A stretch of 63,545 bases of DNA from Clostridia bacterium (lineage in GTDB: Bacteria; Bacillota; Clostridia; TANB77; CAG-508): NCBI GenBank assembly GCA_017470645.1, contig JAFUYJ010000003.1:1-63545 (forward strand), in the 5' to 3' direction. Position numbers and translations under genes: made by a program. Of the stretch, positions 19,710-28,858 are shown piece by piece; the stretch's first letter is position 1; each line of letters starts with the position of its first letter. Below the pieces are notes generated by a model. It was not told the DNA's origin. It was given only the letters and a program-made list of their open reading frames with translations, and did not search any database.

Positions 19710-20639
19710 CTACGCCATATTAGAAGACCCAAACACATCTCTAATCTTATGTTCAACAGTCTCCTCGATCAAATCCCTAGCAGCCCCCATATATTTTCTA
19801 GGATCAAACACTGCAGGATCATCATTAAACACTTTTCTAACAGCCCCCGTCATAGCCAATCTCAAATCAGTATCAACATTTATCTTAGAAACCCCTTCAA
19901 GACTTGCTTGATGAAGCATTTCATCTGGCACGCCTTTTGCCCCAGGAATATTTCCTCCATTATTATTACACATTTCTACAAGCTCTGGAATAACCGTAGA
20001 AGCTCCATGTAAAACAATTGGAGTATTTGGAATTAACTCTTTAACCTTATGCAAAATATCAAATCTTAATCTAGCCTCACCCTTAAACTTATAAGCTCCA
20101 TGGCTTGTTCCAATTGCAATAGCAAGTGAATCACACCCTGTTCTTTCTACAAATTCCTTTGCTTGCTCTGGATCTGTATACATTGCATCATCAGCTGCAA
20201 CATTTACATCATCTTCAACTCCAGCTAATTTTCCAAGTTCAGCTTCAACAACCACACCTTTACTATGAGCATACTCTACAACCTTCTTTGTTAAAGCAAC
20301 ATTTTCCTCAAAATCATATTTAGAACCATCAATCATTACAGAAGTAAAACCGTTATCAATACACATTTTACATGTTTCAAAATCTGGTCCATGGTCTAAA
20401 TGAAGTGCAATTGGAATATCATGTTCCTCTAAAGCTGCTTCAATCATTTTTTTCAAATATGGAATCCTAGCATATTTTATAGCACTGGATGAAACTTGCA
20501 ATATCACTGGTGAATTTTCCTTTGCGGCAGCGTCTACAATTCCTTGTATTATCTCCATGTTATTTACATTGAATGCCCCAATGGCAAACTTTTCTTTCAT
20601 TGATTTTTCAAACATTTCTTTAGTTGTTACTAATGGCAT
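19710..20639 (-). CDS. fba: Class II fructose-bisphosphate aldolase
   Basis: 309 residues. Cleaves fructose-1,6-bisphosphate in glycolysis, zinc-dependent. Signatures are FAIGAFNVNNMEIIQGI, HLDHGPDFETCK with metal histidines, VEAELGKLAGVEDD, AIGTSHGAYKF and VLHGAS. Length is normal. AGGAGG precedes the ATG. Confidence 0.96.
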   Translation of the reverse strand: MPLVTTKEMFEKSMKEKFAIGAFNVNNMEIIQGIVDAAAKENSPVILQVSSSAIKYARIPYLKKMIEAALEEHDIPIALHLDHGPDFETCKMCIDNGFTSVMIDGSKYDFEENVALTKKVVEYAHSKGVVVEAELGKLAGVEDDVNVAADDAMYTDPEQAKEFVERTGCDSLAIAIGTSHGAYKFKGEARLRFDILHKVKELIPNTPIVLHGASTVIPELVEMCNNNGGNIPGAKGVPDEMLHQASLEGVSKINVDTDLRLAMTGAVRKVFNDDPAVFDPRKYMGAARDLIEETVEHKIRDVFGSSNMA

Positions 20640-20730
20640 ATTATTTCCTCCTTTGAATATTTATAATTATATTATTTCTAACTTTTTTTATTTTATGTTT
20701 GAATTAAATTTTTGTCAAGCGAGATTTTTT

Positions 20731-20782
20731 AATTGGGGACGGTCCTTTTTTTCAATTAAAAAAAAAGGACCGTCCCCAATTT
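20731..20782. repeat. GGGGACGGTCC palindrome
   Basis: AATTGGGGACGGTCC...GGACCGTCCCCAATT with long T/A inner arms. REP-like family member with copies near 13999 and 39840. Confidence 0.8.
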
Positions 20783-20796
20783 AAAAAAGTTTATTC

Positions 20797-20846
20797 AAAA
20801 AATGGAGCAATTCAGCACGTTCAACGTGTCAAATTGCCCCATTTTT
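20797..20846 (-). terminator. Terminator of the beta-CASP gene
   Basis: Long stem AAATGGGGCAATTTGACACG...ATTGCTCCATTTTTT on the minus strand, just after the stop. Confidence 0.8.
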
Positions 20847-20858
20847 ACCTTTGCCTTT

Positions 20859-22280
20859 TTAGATGATTAACGGTTTCTCCGGAACTGTTTTTACTATTCC
20901 ATAGGTATTTAACCTAATAGTATAGCCTGTTCCTGTGATTACCACATCATGAAGATCCAGGTTTCTTTTGCAGTACTGTCCGAAGGCTTCTCTAACATCG
21001 GGTTCTCCGTGAGTTACTTCCAAAGACCTAATGTTTTTTAGAGTTTTCAGAAAATCCAGTAACTGGTCCCGTGTTGCATGTCCAGAATATTCAGACGTTG
21101 TTGCAACATCTGCTACTATCTTCTTGAGCACGGATCCAACCTGGACGAAGCTTCCCTTCTCTGCCTCAAGCATGTTTCTGCCTAAGCTTTCTTCCCAGAG
21201 ATAACTTGTGAAATGAAATCCTGCGTCTTTTCTTTCGATAAACGCATTCACATAGTCAGGTGCGGGACCGAAGTTTCCTCCGCCTGATGTTGTCACAATT
21301 ATCTGCTGGTCTCTGTAACCTATAACGTCCGCTCTTTCTGTTACAAAGCTGCTGTTAAACGGCATAAAGTCCTTTTTTTCTGGTGAAATATGCAATATGT
21401 TCTTATAAGCATTAGTATACTTAATGGCCAAGCATCCGTCAAACCTGATAGGAATAGATGGCGAAAGCAGCTTTTTGTTCTGCATTTCCTTTAAAACATA
21501 TGCTATCTCCTGATATCTTCCAAGTGACAGTGTAGGGATTACAATGGTTTTCTTTCCCATATTTACCCACTTGGAAATATTATCCTGAAAAACAGGGACT
21601 CTTACGTCTTTGGAATCTACATGTCCATATGTGGATTCGCAAATAACATGCAGCGGAAGATCTCTAACCCAATCCGGCAATTCTGCAACATCAAAGAACA
21701 TGTTCTTTGTGTTGTAATCGCCTAAGAAAAGCAGGTTAATGTCTTCATTTGAGTACGAACTAATCTGAACAAGAATCGTTGTTGCTCCTATCAAGTGAGC
21801 ATTTTTGAAGAAAGTGACTTTTACCCCTTCATGAGGTTCAAATGTTTCTTCAAAAGGTTTAGATTCTGTTCTTCTAAGAGCACAGTCCACATCGTTGTCA
21901 TCGTAGAGCGGTTTGACATTATTGCGTTTTGCATTAATTCCGATAATTTTTGCATCATCGGGTAATGCATACTTAAGAAGACTATAAGTGTCCTCTGTGC
22001 AATACGCCTTCTGATAAAAACCTCTCTTGAATAACAGTGGAACTCTGCCTGAGTGGTCTGCATGTACGTGTGTGATAAGAAGGAAATCCAGATTTTCGGG
22101 TTTAAAGTCGAATTTTGCATAATTCTTCTCCTCATAGCCCTCTTCTCCCTGATAGATTCCGCAATCCACCAAGAATTTGATGTCTCCCTCCACACGATGT
22201 GCAGTTACCATGATGCAGCTTCCTGTGACAGCCCGGTTTTTAACCGAAATGTCTACTGAAAACTTATACCGGCTTCCCAT
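20859..22280 (-). CDS. MBL-fold/beta-CASP-type nuclease-like protein (cassette gene)
   Basis: 473 residues. Metal motif THVHADHSGRVP, later LGDYNTKN and SEYSGHATRDQLLDF followed by a VTHGEP histidine, as in CPSF/RNase J-like RNA nucleases. The exact substrate is unknown. The gene is GC-richer than its neighbours and has three in-frame CGG Arg codons (GSRYKF, KNRAVT, ATRDQ). It therefore uses CGG conventionally, unlike the native genes. Its ATG follows AAAGGAGG, and it has a consensus promoter plus a 13-bp leader hairpin. I read it as acquired. Confidence 0.85.
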   Translation of the reverse strand: MGSRYKFSVDISVKNRAVTGSCIMVTAHRVEGDIKFLVDCGIYQGEEGYEEKNYAKFDFKPENLDFLLITHVHADHSGRVPLLFKRGFYQKAYCTEDTYSLLKYALPDDAKIIGINAKRNNVKPLYDDNDVDCALRRTESKPFEETFEPHEGVKVTFFKNAHLIGATTILVQISSYSNEDINLLFLGDYNTKNMFFDVAELPDWVRDLPLHVICESTYGHVDSKDVRVPVFQDNISKWVNMGKKTIVIPTLSLGRYQEIAYVLKEMQNKKLLSPSIPIRFDGCLAIKYTNAYKNILHISPEKKDFMPFNSSFVTERADVIGYRDQQIIVTTSGGGNFGPAPDYVNAFIERKDAGFHFTSYLWEESLGRNMLEAEKGSFVQVGSVLKKIVADVATTSEYSGHATRDQLLDFLKTLKNIRSLEVTHGEPDVREAFGQYCKRNLDLHDVVITGTGYTIRLNTYGIVKTVPEKPLII

Positions 22281-22332
22281 ACGGTTGGCCTCCTTTCGTA
22301 TTTATCAGCCGTTATTCGTCGGCTAATAGAAT

Positions 22333-22360
22333 AAGTGATGTATTCTTGAATACATCACTT
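22333..22360 (-). promoter_or_regulatory. 5' leader hairpin of the beta-CASP gene
   Basis: Perfect AAGTGATGTATTC / GAATACATCACTT stem starting within a few bases of the expected transcription start. No T run, so it is more likely a stability or regulatory element than a terminator. Confidence 0.6.
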
Positions 22361-22362
22361 AT

Positions 22363-22391
22363 ATTATATATAATATAGACTTATTTTTCAA
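22363..22391 (-). promoter_or_regulatory. Promoter of the beta-CASP gene
   Basis: Minus strand TTGAAA, 17 bp, TATAAT. Confidence 0.75.
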
Positions 22392-22462
22392 TACTTTTAC
22401 GCTATTTTACATAAAAAAGTAAGTTATTGAATTCTTTTCCTCTAACAAAGATGTCTAATAGC

Positions 22463-22627
22463 TTATTTTTCAAATTGATAGCTACTGCACATTGACTCAT
22501 CTGCTTTCTTTGTATTACAGTCATTCATAGGTGTAACTTTAATCTGTTTTAACAAGCATTCTGCATTTTCTATATTATTGAACTTACAGCTTTCTACTGT
22601 ACAATTTATTTTTTGATTCTTTTCCAT
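22463..22627 (-). CDS. DUF1540 small cysteine-rich protein
   Basis: 54 residues from ATG 22627 (AGGATGG upstream). Pattern INCTVESCKFNN, ECLLKQIKV and SMCSSY fits DUF1540, a small metal-binding-type domain common in spore-forming Bacillota. Function unknown. Monocistronic. Confidence 0.75.
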   Translation of the reverse strand: MEKNQKINCTVESCKFNNIENAECLLKQIKVTPMNDCNTKKADESMCSSYQFEK

Positions 22628-22753
22628 AAATACCATCCTTTCCATTTTTTATCATTCTGGTGTGATCTTATTTGTCTCTTTTTTTAACAAATAAGAATGC
22701 TCCAAAACGTCTCGTTATTATTATTTTCTGATGATATTTTTTTATGTAAAAAA

Positions 22754-23326
22754 TTATATTTTTCTTTTTAGATAATTATAAAACTTATGATTATTTAAAT
22801 TTTCCCTTTTAAATTGGAAAAATTCCTGTTTATTTATAGAATATATTACAAAATTTTCCTTTTCATGCGTTACCTCATTTATTCTTCTATCACGTAAAAC
22901 CGCTTCTTTAGTCATTCCAATTCCATCTAATATTACACTAGCATTCTTATTTTGCTCATAAAAAGAACATTCGATTAATTCGATTTCCTTTTTACTGAAC
23001 AAAAAATTAAATATTTGTGTTAATGCATCTTTCATAAAATTATTATCCCAATACTTATTAGACATCATCCACGTTATATTGCACATTTTATTTTTTGGAC
23101 AATAGTTTGTTACTCTTATTACTCCAACTAAATTTTTCTTTTGCTTATCCTCTATAGCCCATGTTGGTTCATCGGTATAGTATTCATTAATTGCAGATTT
23201 TACTATTATTTTAGTTTCCTCCAAAGAATTGCTTTCTATTATTGGAAGATTTAAATGTACTTGCTCAACATCCTTCATATTGAATTTTCTAACTATTACA
23301 TTTTCAGTTTTAAAGTGCTTTGTCAT
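22754..23326 (-). CDS. GNAT-family N-acetyltransferase (RimJ/RimL-like)
   Basis: About 190 residues from ATG 23326 (AGAGGG upstream). Typical layout: VIVRKFNMKDVEQV, PTWAIEDKQKKNLVGVIRV, ITWMMSNKYW and a late KNASVILDGIGMTKEAVLRD that resembles the acetyl-CoA site of RimJ-type enzymes. Substrate unknown. Confidence 0.85.
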   Translation of the reverse strand: MTKHFKTENVIVRKFNMKDVEQVHLNLPIIESNSLEETKIIVKSAINEYYTDEPTWAIEDKQKKNLVGVIRVTNYCPKNKMCNITWMMSNKYWDNNFMKDALTQIFNFLFSKKEIELIECSFYEQNKNASVILDGIGMTKEAVLRDRRINEVTHEKENFVIYSINKQEFFQFKRENLNNHKFYNYLKRKI

Positions 23327-23445
23327 ATAATTTTCCCTCTCTATTTTCATAAATTATAAATATGCAAGAATTCTATAAAATTGCATAAAATTAATCGCTT
23401 AAAAGTTTAGCGACGGTAGAACCTATTATAATTTGCTTATATGAC

Positions 23446-23485
23446 AAATAAGTGACTAAAATAATTACATTTTAGTCACTTATTT
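23446..23485 (-). terminator. Terminator overlapping the response regulator stop
   Basis: AAATAAGTGACTAAAAT / ATTTTAGTCACTTATTT. One arm encodes the last residues ISD and the stop. Confidence 0.8.
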
Positions 23486-24185
23486 TATTTAATATATATC
23501 CCATACCTCTAACGGTTTGTATTAGCTGTTTATCCTTTGATTTTCTATCTGATATCTTATCTCTTAATCTTCTTATATAAACTGATAAAGTATTGTCATT
23601 AACATAGTTTCCATCTATATCCCATATTTTTTCTAACAACTCGTCTCTTGTAATGATTTTGTTTTCATTGTTTAAAAACATTAGTAATATTTTATATTCA
23701 AGCTTGGTTAGAAACAATTCTTCTTGATTCTTGTATACTTTAGCTTTATCGATGTCTACTTTTAAATCACCATAAACTAATATACGCTTATATCCTACCT
23801 CAAGCGAATATCGTCTTAATACTGATCTAATTCTTGACACCAATTCATTATTTCCAAATGGCTTTGTTATATAATCATCTGCTCCTAAATCTAATCCATA
23901 TACGATATTAGACTCTTCAATTCTAGCTGAAACAAATATTATAGGCTTGTTTGATATATTCTTTATATATCTACAAATTTCAAAACCTGTTCCATCAGGT
24001 AACTCTACATCTAACAAAAACAAATCAAAACTATCTGCTTTTATATACTCAAGTGCTTGTTTTTTGCTACTTACTATATTTACCTCAAAACCTTCTTTTT
24101 CAAGCAGATATTCTAAGCTCTCTATAATACTTTTATTATCTTCTACTATTAATATTTTTACTTTATTTCCTCTACAACCACTCAT
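23472..24185 (-). CDS. OmpR/PhoB-family response regulator
   Basis: 237 residues. The receiver domain has KILIVEDNKS, phospho-acceptor Asp in LFLLDVELPDGTG, and DDYITKPF. The C-terminal winged helix ends TVRGMGYILNK. Start ATG 24185 with AAGGG upstream. No histidine kinase is adjacent, so it is an orphan here. Confidence 0.93.
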   Translation of the reverse strand: MSGCRGNKVKILIVEDNKSIIESLEYLLEKEGFEVNIVSSKKQALEYIKADSFDLFLLDVELPDGTGFEICRYIKNISNKPIIFVSARIEESNIVYGLDLGADDYITKPFGNNELVSRIRSVLRRYSLEVGYKRILVYGDLKVDIDKAKVYKNQEELFLTKLEYKILLMFLNNENKIITRDELLEKIWDIDGNYVNDNTLSVYIRRLRDKISDRKSKDKQLIQTVRGMGYILNKISD

Positions 24186-24256
24186 ACTATCCCTTCTATT
24201 TTTACATAATGTATTTACTATTATAGCACTTTTGTATGAAATTTCAAGGACTTTTT

Positions 24257-25048
24257 TTATTTTATTGTATTTATTGCCTCTTTAGTAACTTTGTTTTTAT
24301 CAAATCTGCTCATTATAGCAATAAACGTTAAAACTATGGCAATTATTGAACCATATACAATTAGTCCCATTTTCCAGTTCCCTTCTAATATTTTAGCGCC
24401 TGCATATGTTGAAGAAACTATAGACGGTACTTTAGCAAAGGTCGAAATTAATATAAATCTTCCAGGTTTAATTGGTAATAATCCAGCTATATATACAAGT
24501 AAATCTTTTGGAGTACCTGGAATCAAAAATAGTATAAACATTATTATTTCAACTCTTTTAGGGTCTTGAAACAATTTACTATTTTCAATCTTTTTTACTT
24601 TATTTTCGTCGCTAAATTCATATACAAATTTTCTTCCTAATTTTCTTACAATAAAAAAGATTCCTGTTGATATAATTGCTGATGTGGCCATAATAAACAC
24701 TGTTCCCCAGAATCCTCCATAGCACATTCCTGCTACTATTTCAATTGGCTCTCCTGGAAGTATAAATAAAAACATTTGGGCTAGTTGAAGTCCGAATAAA
24801 GAAAGCATTCCTAAAAAGCCTGATCTTTGTATTTTGTTTTTAAAAGCTATTTTTCCTTCTGTTGTAGTAAGTCCTTTCATTACCGGAATAAAGTATATAA
24901 TTGCTCCTATTATTATTCCTGCAGCAAGTATTGCTAATATTATTTTTAGTATTTTTATTTGCTTTTTTCTTGCTGAATCTTTTTGAGTGATTTTATCTTT
25001 TTTATATTCAATTCTATTTTTTTCTGTTTCTTTTTTCGTTATATTCAT
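24257..25048 (-). CDS. TVP38/TMEM64 (DedA-superfamily) membrane protein
   Basis: 263 residues. A basic N-terminus is followed by about five membrane segments. It has the VTT-domain hallmark GEPIEIVAGMCYGGFWGT and the later LFLIPGTPKDLLVYIAGLLP. These proteins are lipid scramblase-like or phospholipid-handling. The ribosome site is weak (AAGAGAT). Confidence 0.9.
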   Translation of the reverse strand: MNITKKETEKNRIEYKKDKITQKDSARKKQIKILKIILAILAAGIIIGAIIYFIPVMKGLTTTEGKIAFKNKIQRSGFLGMLSLFGLQLAQMFLFILPGEPIEIVAGMCYGGFWGTVFIMATSAIISTGIFFIVRKLGRKFVYEFSDENKVKKIENSKLFQDPKRVEIIMFILFLIPGTPKDLLVYIAGLLPIKPGRFILISTFAKVPSIVSSTYAGAKILEGNWKMGLIVYGSIIAIVLTFIAIMSRFDKNKVTKEAINTIK

Positions 25049-25240
25049 ATCTCTTATTTCATCATATGGTTATAATTAATAGTCTCTCTTCGTTAGTAAA
25101 CCATATTGTCCTTTCTTTAAAATTAAATAATAATATTTTAATTAATTATAACACATTTTCCTATTTTTTCATATCTTTTGACTAAATGTTCATATTTATG
25201 CGATGATAAGTAGCATTTCGGTCTCTACTCTATATAATTA

Positions 25241-25749
25241 TCACCTTGTTTCTTGCACCTCTTGTAATATTCTTAGTAATTCTGGTACATTTCTAATTAT
25301 ATTCATTGGATAAACCATAATAAATCTTATAATTCCAAAATCGTCTATTATAAATACATTTCTAACAGTTGCAGTAGGATTTATATTGTTTGAAATCATT
25401 CCATATTTTCTTGCAATTTCACCGCTTCTATCGGCAATTATTGGAAACGGAATACTAATACCTGTCTTGTTATATATTTCATGCAACCATGCTAAATGTG
25501 ATTCTTTTGAATCTACACTTAAACCGTAACAAACAAACATTTAATTGTTTAAAATATGTATATGCCCTTGAAAATTCAATAAATTCCTTAACACTTAAAT
25601 AGTTAAAATCTCCAGGATGTGAAAACAAAACAAGCCATTTGCCTTTATAATCTGATAGTTTAACATTTCCTTTTGTTGTTTCTGCTTCAAAGTCTGGAGC
25701 TTGTTGTCCGTAATTTTACATTTCCATTCATCATAATTTCATAATCCAT
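25241..25749 (-). CDS. 1-Cys-type peroxiredoxin homologue with two +1 shifts at CGG
   Basis: Starts ATG 25749, GGAGG six bases upstream. The first in-frame CGG (25708-25710, after AAA TTA) must shift to give KLGQQAPDFEAETTKG. In the new frame the next CGG (25524-25526, again after TTA) must shift to give NVCLLGLSVDSKESHLAWL. The frame then runs to TAA at 25241, 168 residues. All joins match the Prx6 family in register. The TPVC active site reads NYLS, so the peroxidatic cysteine is a serine and the enzyme may be inactive or altered. The ribosome site lies in the terminator stem of the upstream gene. Confidence 0.8.
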
Positions 25750-25756
25750 AAAAAAC

Positions 25757-25789
25757 CTCCAATCATATTGTTTTATAATATGATTGGAG
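25757..25789 (-). terminator. Terminator of the VWA gene that also contains the prx ribosome site
   Basis: CTCCAATCATAT / ATATGATTGGAG followed by GTTTTTT. The GGAGG of the stem end is the prx Shine-Dalgarno, and the T run is its spacer to ATG. Confidence 0.8.
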
Positions 25790-25794
25790 TTATT

Positions 25795-27933
25795 TTAATG
25801 TGATATAGCTATTGGTTTATTACTGTAATTAATGAAATCGCCATTATATTCTATAGCTATAAAATTATTTTCTTTATTATTCTCTTTCTTTGAAGTAAAT
25901 AATCTCAATATTCCATCGTAATAAGATGCTGTATATCTGTTCGTTCCTGCAACCTTTTTTAATGTTAAGTATCTATTGTTACCATCAAGATATCTATAAT
26001 TGTTATCATACAAATATAAACGATATTCTGTCTCACTCATTTTTTCAAGCGCATACGCATTTATTGCATGTTTGTAGCTCTTACTATAAAAAAGTACTGA
26101 TACTATTTTTTTATTTTGAAAAAGTAGTTTTAGATTATTAATAGTTGTTTCAGTTATTGCGTTATCTTCATCTATAACATTTTCTTCTTTTCCTTTTTCA
26201 TTTAGATTATCACATTTAAAAAAGTCTTCAAATCTATTGTTATTATTTATCCAGTGATAGAAGAAACATTTTGTTAATTTCATATCGGCATCATCTGAAT
26301 TTAGTTTTTCAAGTTCTATATTTCCTGAATTATTTATTTCATCTGTATGTGGGTAATAGAAATATGGTAACGCTTTATCACTATCAAATATTATATCCAA
26401 TTTATCATCAGTAACATCAAAGCCCTCAACTGATTGACTATAACCACTTATTCTCTCTTTTTCACTTCTTTGTATAATATTGTTTTTGTTAAAAGCATTT
26501 TCTGTTACATATGAAATACCATAGCATACTCCACCGTTTTTGTTTACTTGGTAATTGTTAAATCTAAATGCATTTTTATTTAATTTAAATCCAGAGTCCC
26601 ACACATTAGATGGATCAGCATTAGCACTAGGACCTTGTTCTCCACGGTTTTTAATTTTGCCCTTTTTTATACTTGGGTCTGACTTCATTTCATAATGTTG
26701 TACGCCATTTTCTTCAACTTGTTCCCCTATTTCATCCTTATCTGAAATGCCATCCCCATCTGTGTCTTCCTCATATGGATTTGTATATATTATTTGAGCA
26801 CATTGATCTTTCATTCCACCTAATTCAATTTCATCTGGAATACCATCTTTATCTGTATCAGTTTTACCATCAACACCAACAGAAACTTTACTAATTTGCT
26901 GGAATATATTTACCAATTCACTTGAATTTATAGTATAAAATTCTCCACCAGTTCCTCTTGCCAGTCTTTCAATGTCTTCTGTTTTTCCTTTATTTGTATT
27001 TGAACCTGTATTTAGGAAAATAGTAAATATTACAATATCATTATCTAATGCTTTTTTTATAAGTTCTTCTCTTTTACTTTTTAAACCACTATCTTCACCA
27101 TCAGTTAATAAAACAATTACTTTAGATTTCTCATTATCACTTTCTAATGATTTAATTCCTTCTTCTACACCACTGCAGATATTTGTTCCACCACTACTTT
27201 TAAACGTACTATCTAAAGATTCAACTACATCTTTATTATTTGTTAATTCTTGTACTACTTTTGCAGAGCTTTCGAATTTAACAACTGAAAAGCCATCCTT
27301 TTTTTCCAATATGTTTATAAATTCTTTAGTAGCCTCAAGTCTTAGTTTTTCAGGATCATTTGATGTCATACTTCCAGAGTCATCTATAACAAAAGCTATA
27401 TTAAAACTACTATTTTCATTTCTTACTTTTACAACTCTTTTATTCCATGCTTCTTTCCATGTAGTTAAGTCAACAAGAATATATTCGCTAAAATGTTCTG
27501 TATTAAATGATATTGTATTGTTTTCAGTATCGACATCTGTATCAACTATAACCATTTTTTTATTTTCTTTGTCATACCATAAAATTCCAATGTTTTCTTC
27601 TGGAACATCTTTAAGTTTTTTCTCATCGTATTCCATTGAAACTTTTGCTTGTTTTAATTGAAAATTATAAAAATTTCCTGATATATCAAAACTTTGTCCT
27701 AAGCTTCCTGCGCAAGAGTTTATCATAGAATCAGTATTACTTATGTCTTTCACTTCTATTTTTGATAAAGGATTTCCTTGAACAGAATAGTCTATTGTTA
27801 CTTTGTTTATTATATTATCTTCAGATAATTCAATTTTTTGAACTTTGTTACTTGTTCTTACTATAGCAAAATATATTATAACTGCATTAAGTACTAATAA
27901 TATTAAAATTATTTTGTTTATATGTTTCTTCAT
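25795..27933 (-). CDS. Exported VWA-domain protein with calcium-binding type-3 repeats
   Basis: 712 residues. It has an N-terminal membrane anchor (IILILLVLNAVIIYFAIV), a strand-rich region, then a von Willebrand A domain with MIDAS motif DDSGSMTSNDPEK and LTDGEDSG. Calcium-type repeats follow (DTDKDGIPDEIELGG, DTDGDGISDKDEIGE), then a long C-terminal domain of unknown fold. It looks like a surface adhesion or sensing protein. It is immediately downstream of a paralogous-style calcium-repeat protein (27935-28837), with one base between. Confidence 0.9.
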   Translation of the reverse strand: MKKHINKIILILLVLNAVIIYFAIVRTSNKVQKIELSEDNIINKVTIDYSVQGNPLSKIEVKDISNTDSMINSCAGSLGQSFDISGNFYNFQLKQAKVSMEYDEKKLKDVPEENIGILWYDKENKKMVIVDTDVDTENNTISFNTEHFSEYILVDLTTWKEAWNKRVVKVRNENSSFNIAFVIDDSGSMTSNDPEKLRLEATKEFINILEKKDGFSVVKFESSAKVVQELTNNKDVVESLDSTFKSSGGTNICSGVEEGIKSLESDNEKSKVIVLLTDGEDSGLKSKREELIKKALDNDIVIFTIFLNTGSNTNKGKTEDIERLARGTGGEFYTINSSELVNIFQQISKVSVGVDGKTDTDKDGIPDEIELGGMKDQCAQIIYTNPYEEDTDGDGISDKDEIGEQVEENGVQHYEMKSDPSIKKGKIKNRGEQGPSANADPSNVWDSGFKLNKNAFRFNNYQVNKNGGVCYGISYVTENAFNKNNIIQRSEKERISGYSQSVEGFDVTDDKLDIIFDSDKALPYFYYPHTDEINNSGNIELEKLNSDDADMKLTKCFFYHWINNNNRFEDFFKCDNLNEKGKEENVIDEDNAITETTINNLKLLFQNKKIVSVLFYSKSYKHAINAYALEKMSETEYRLYLYDNNYRYLDGNNRYLTLKKVAGTNRYTASYYDGILRLFTSKKENNKENNFIAIEYNGDFINYSNKPIAISH

Positions 27934-27934
27934 A

Positions 27935-28837
27935 TTATTCTCCTTTCTTGTAATTTTCGAAATTCTCTTTAGTTGTTATTACAAAATCTATGTTGTTATC
28001 GTCTTCTGAAATATCAATTGTTAATTTTCCATCATTATTTTTGTAATTTGAGAATTCGTAGTATGTTTTACCCCTTCTTACAAGAAGAATAGAATCTTTA
28101 TTACCAGTGTCATATTCAACTTTTCCTTTAAAATCCAACATATTAAACACTTTCTTAGTTGATTTTACAGTATCATCATTGTTAAATTCTTCTAATCCAC
28201 CATAATATTGTGACTCAAGATCATCTGGTTTTAATACTATGCTGTAACTATATTTTACTTCTTCAGGTTTTACTTCTGAATCTTTATATTTCTTTTTTAT
28301 GTCCAATTTTCTCTCAACTTTAATGTAATCTGAAATGTTATCCTCTGATGTAGAGTATTTTGTTGGATCTGATTCATGTCTTTTTACTTCGTCATAATCT
28401 GACAATCCATCTCCATCTGTATCTGAAGACATTACGTTAGTTCCATATTTTACTTCTTCTTCATTGGTTAATCCATCTTTGTCAACGTCTATATTTTTGT
28501 TCTCTTCTGTTAGTTTAAACTCTATTTCAGGCAATCCCTGAACTTGATGTTCTTGAGAAGATGCTTCCTCAACATTATTTTCCTCTACGTTGTAATCTTC
28601 TTTAGGTTCGTGTGATTTCTTGCCTAATACATTAATTCCTATCAACAAAGATACTGTAAACGCCAATATTAAAATCAAAATAAGAAGTATAATCTTTTTT
28701 ACTTTATATGTTTTGTTAGATCTTATTTCCTTTTTTTGTTGTTTTTGCTCTTTAATATATTCTTCTACATTGCAACCACATTTTGCGCAAAACTTTACAC
28801 CTTTCTTTAATTCATTACCACATTTTGGACAATTCAT
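27935..28837 (-). CDS. Zinc-ribbon membrane protein with calcium-type repeats
   Basis: About 300 residues from ATG 28837 (GGAGATG upstream). It has an N-terminal zinc ribbon (CPKCGNELKKGVKFCAKCG), a membrane helix (IILLILILILAFTVSLLIGI), then repeats DVDKDGLTNEEEVKYGT and DTDGDGLSDYDEVKRHESD. The C-terminal domain is strand-rich and of unknown type. It shares an operon with the VWA protein and probably its cell-surface function. Confidence 0.88.
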   Translation of the reverse strand: MNCPKCGNELKKGVKFCAKCGCNVEEYIKEQKQQKKEIRSNKTYKVKKIILLILILILAFTVSLLIGINVLGKKSHEPKEDYNVEENNVEEASSQEHQVQGLPEIEFKLTEENKNIDVDKDGLTNEEEVKYGTNVMSSDTDGDGLSDYDEVKRHESDPTKYSTSEDNISDYIKVERKLDIKKKYKDSEVKPEEVKYSYSIVLKPDDLESQYYGGLEEFNNDDTVKSTKKVFNMLDFKGKVEYDTGNKDSILLVRRGKTYYEFSNYKNNDGKLTIDISEDDNNIDFVITTKENFENYKKGE

Positions 28838-28858
28838 ATACACATCTCCTTTAATATT

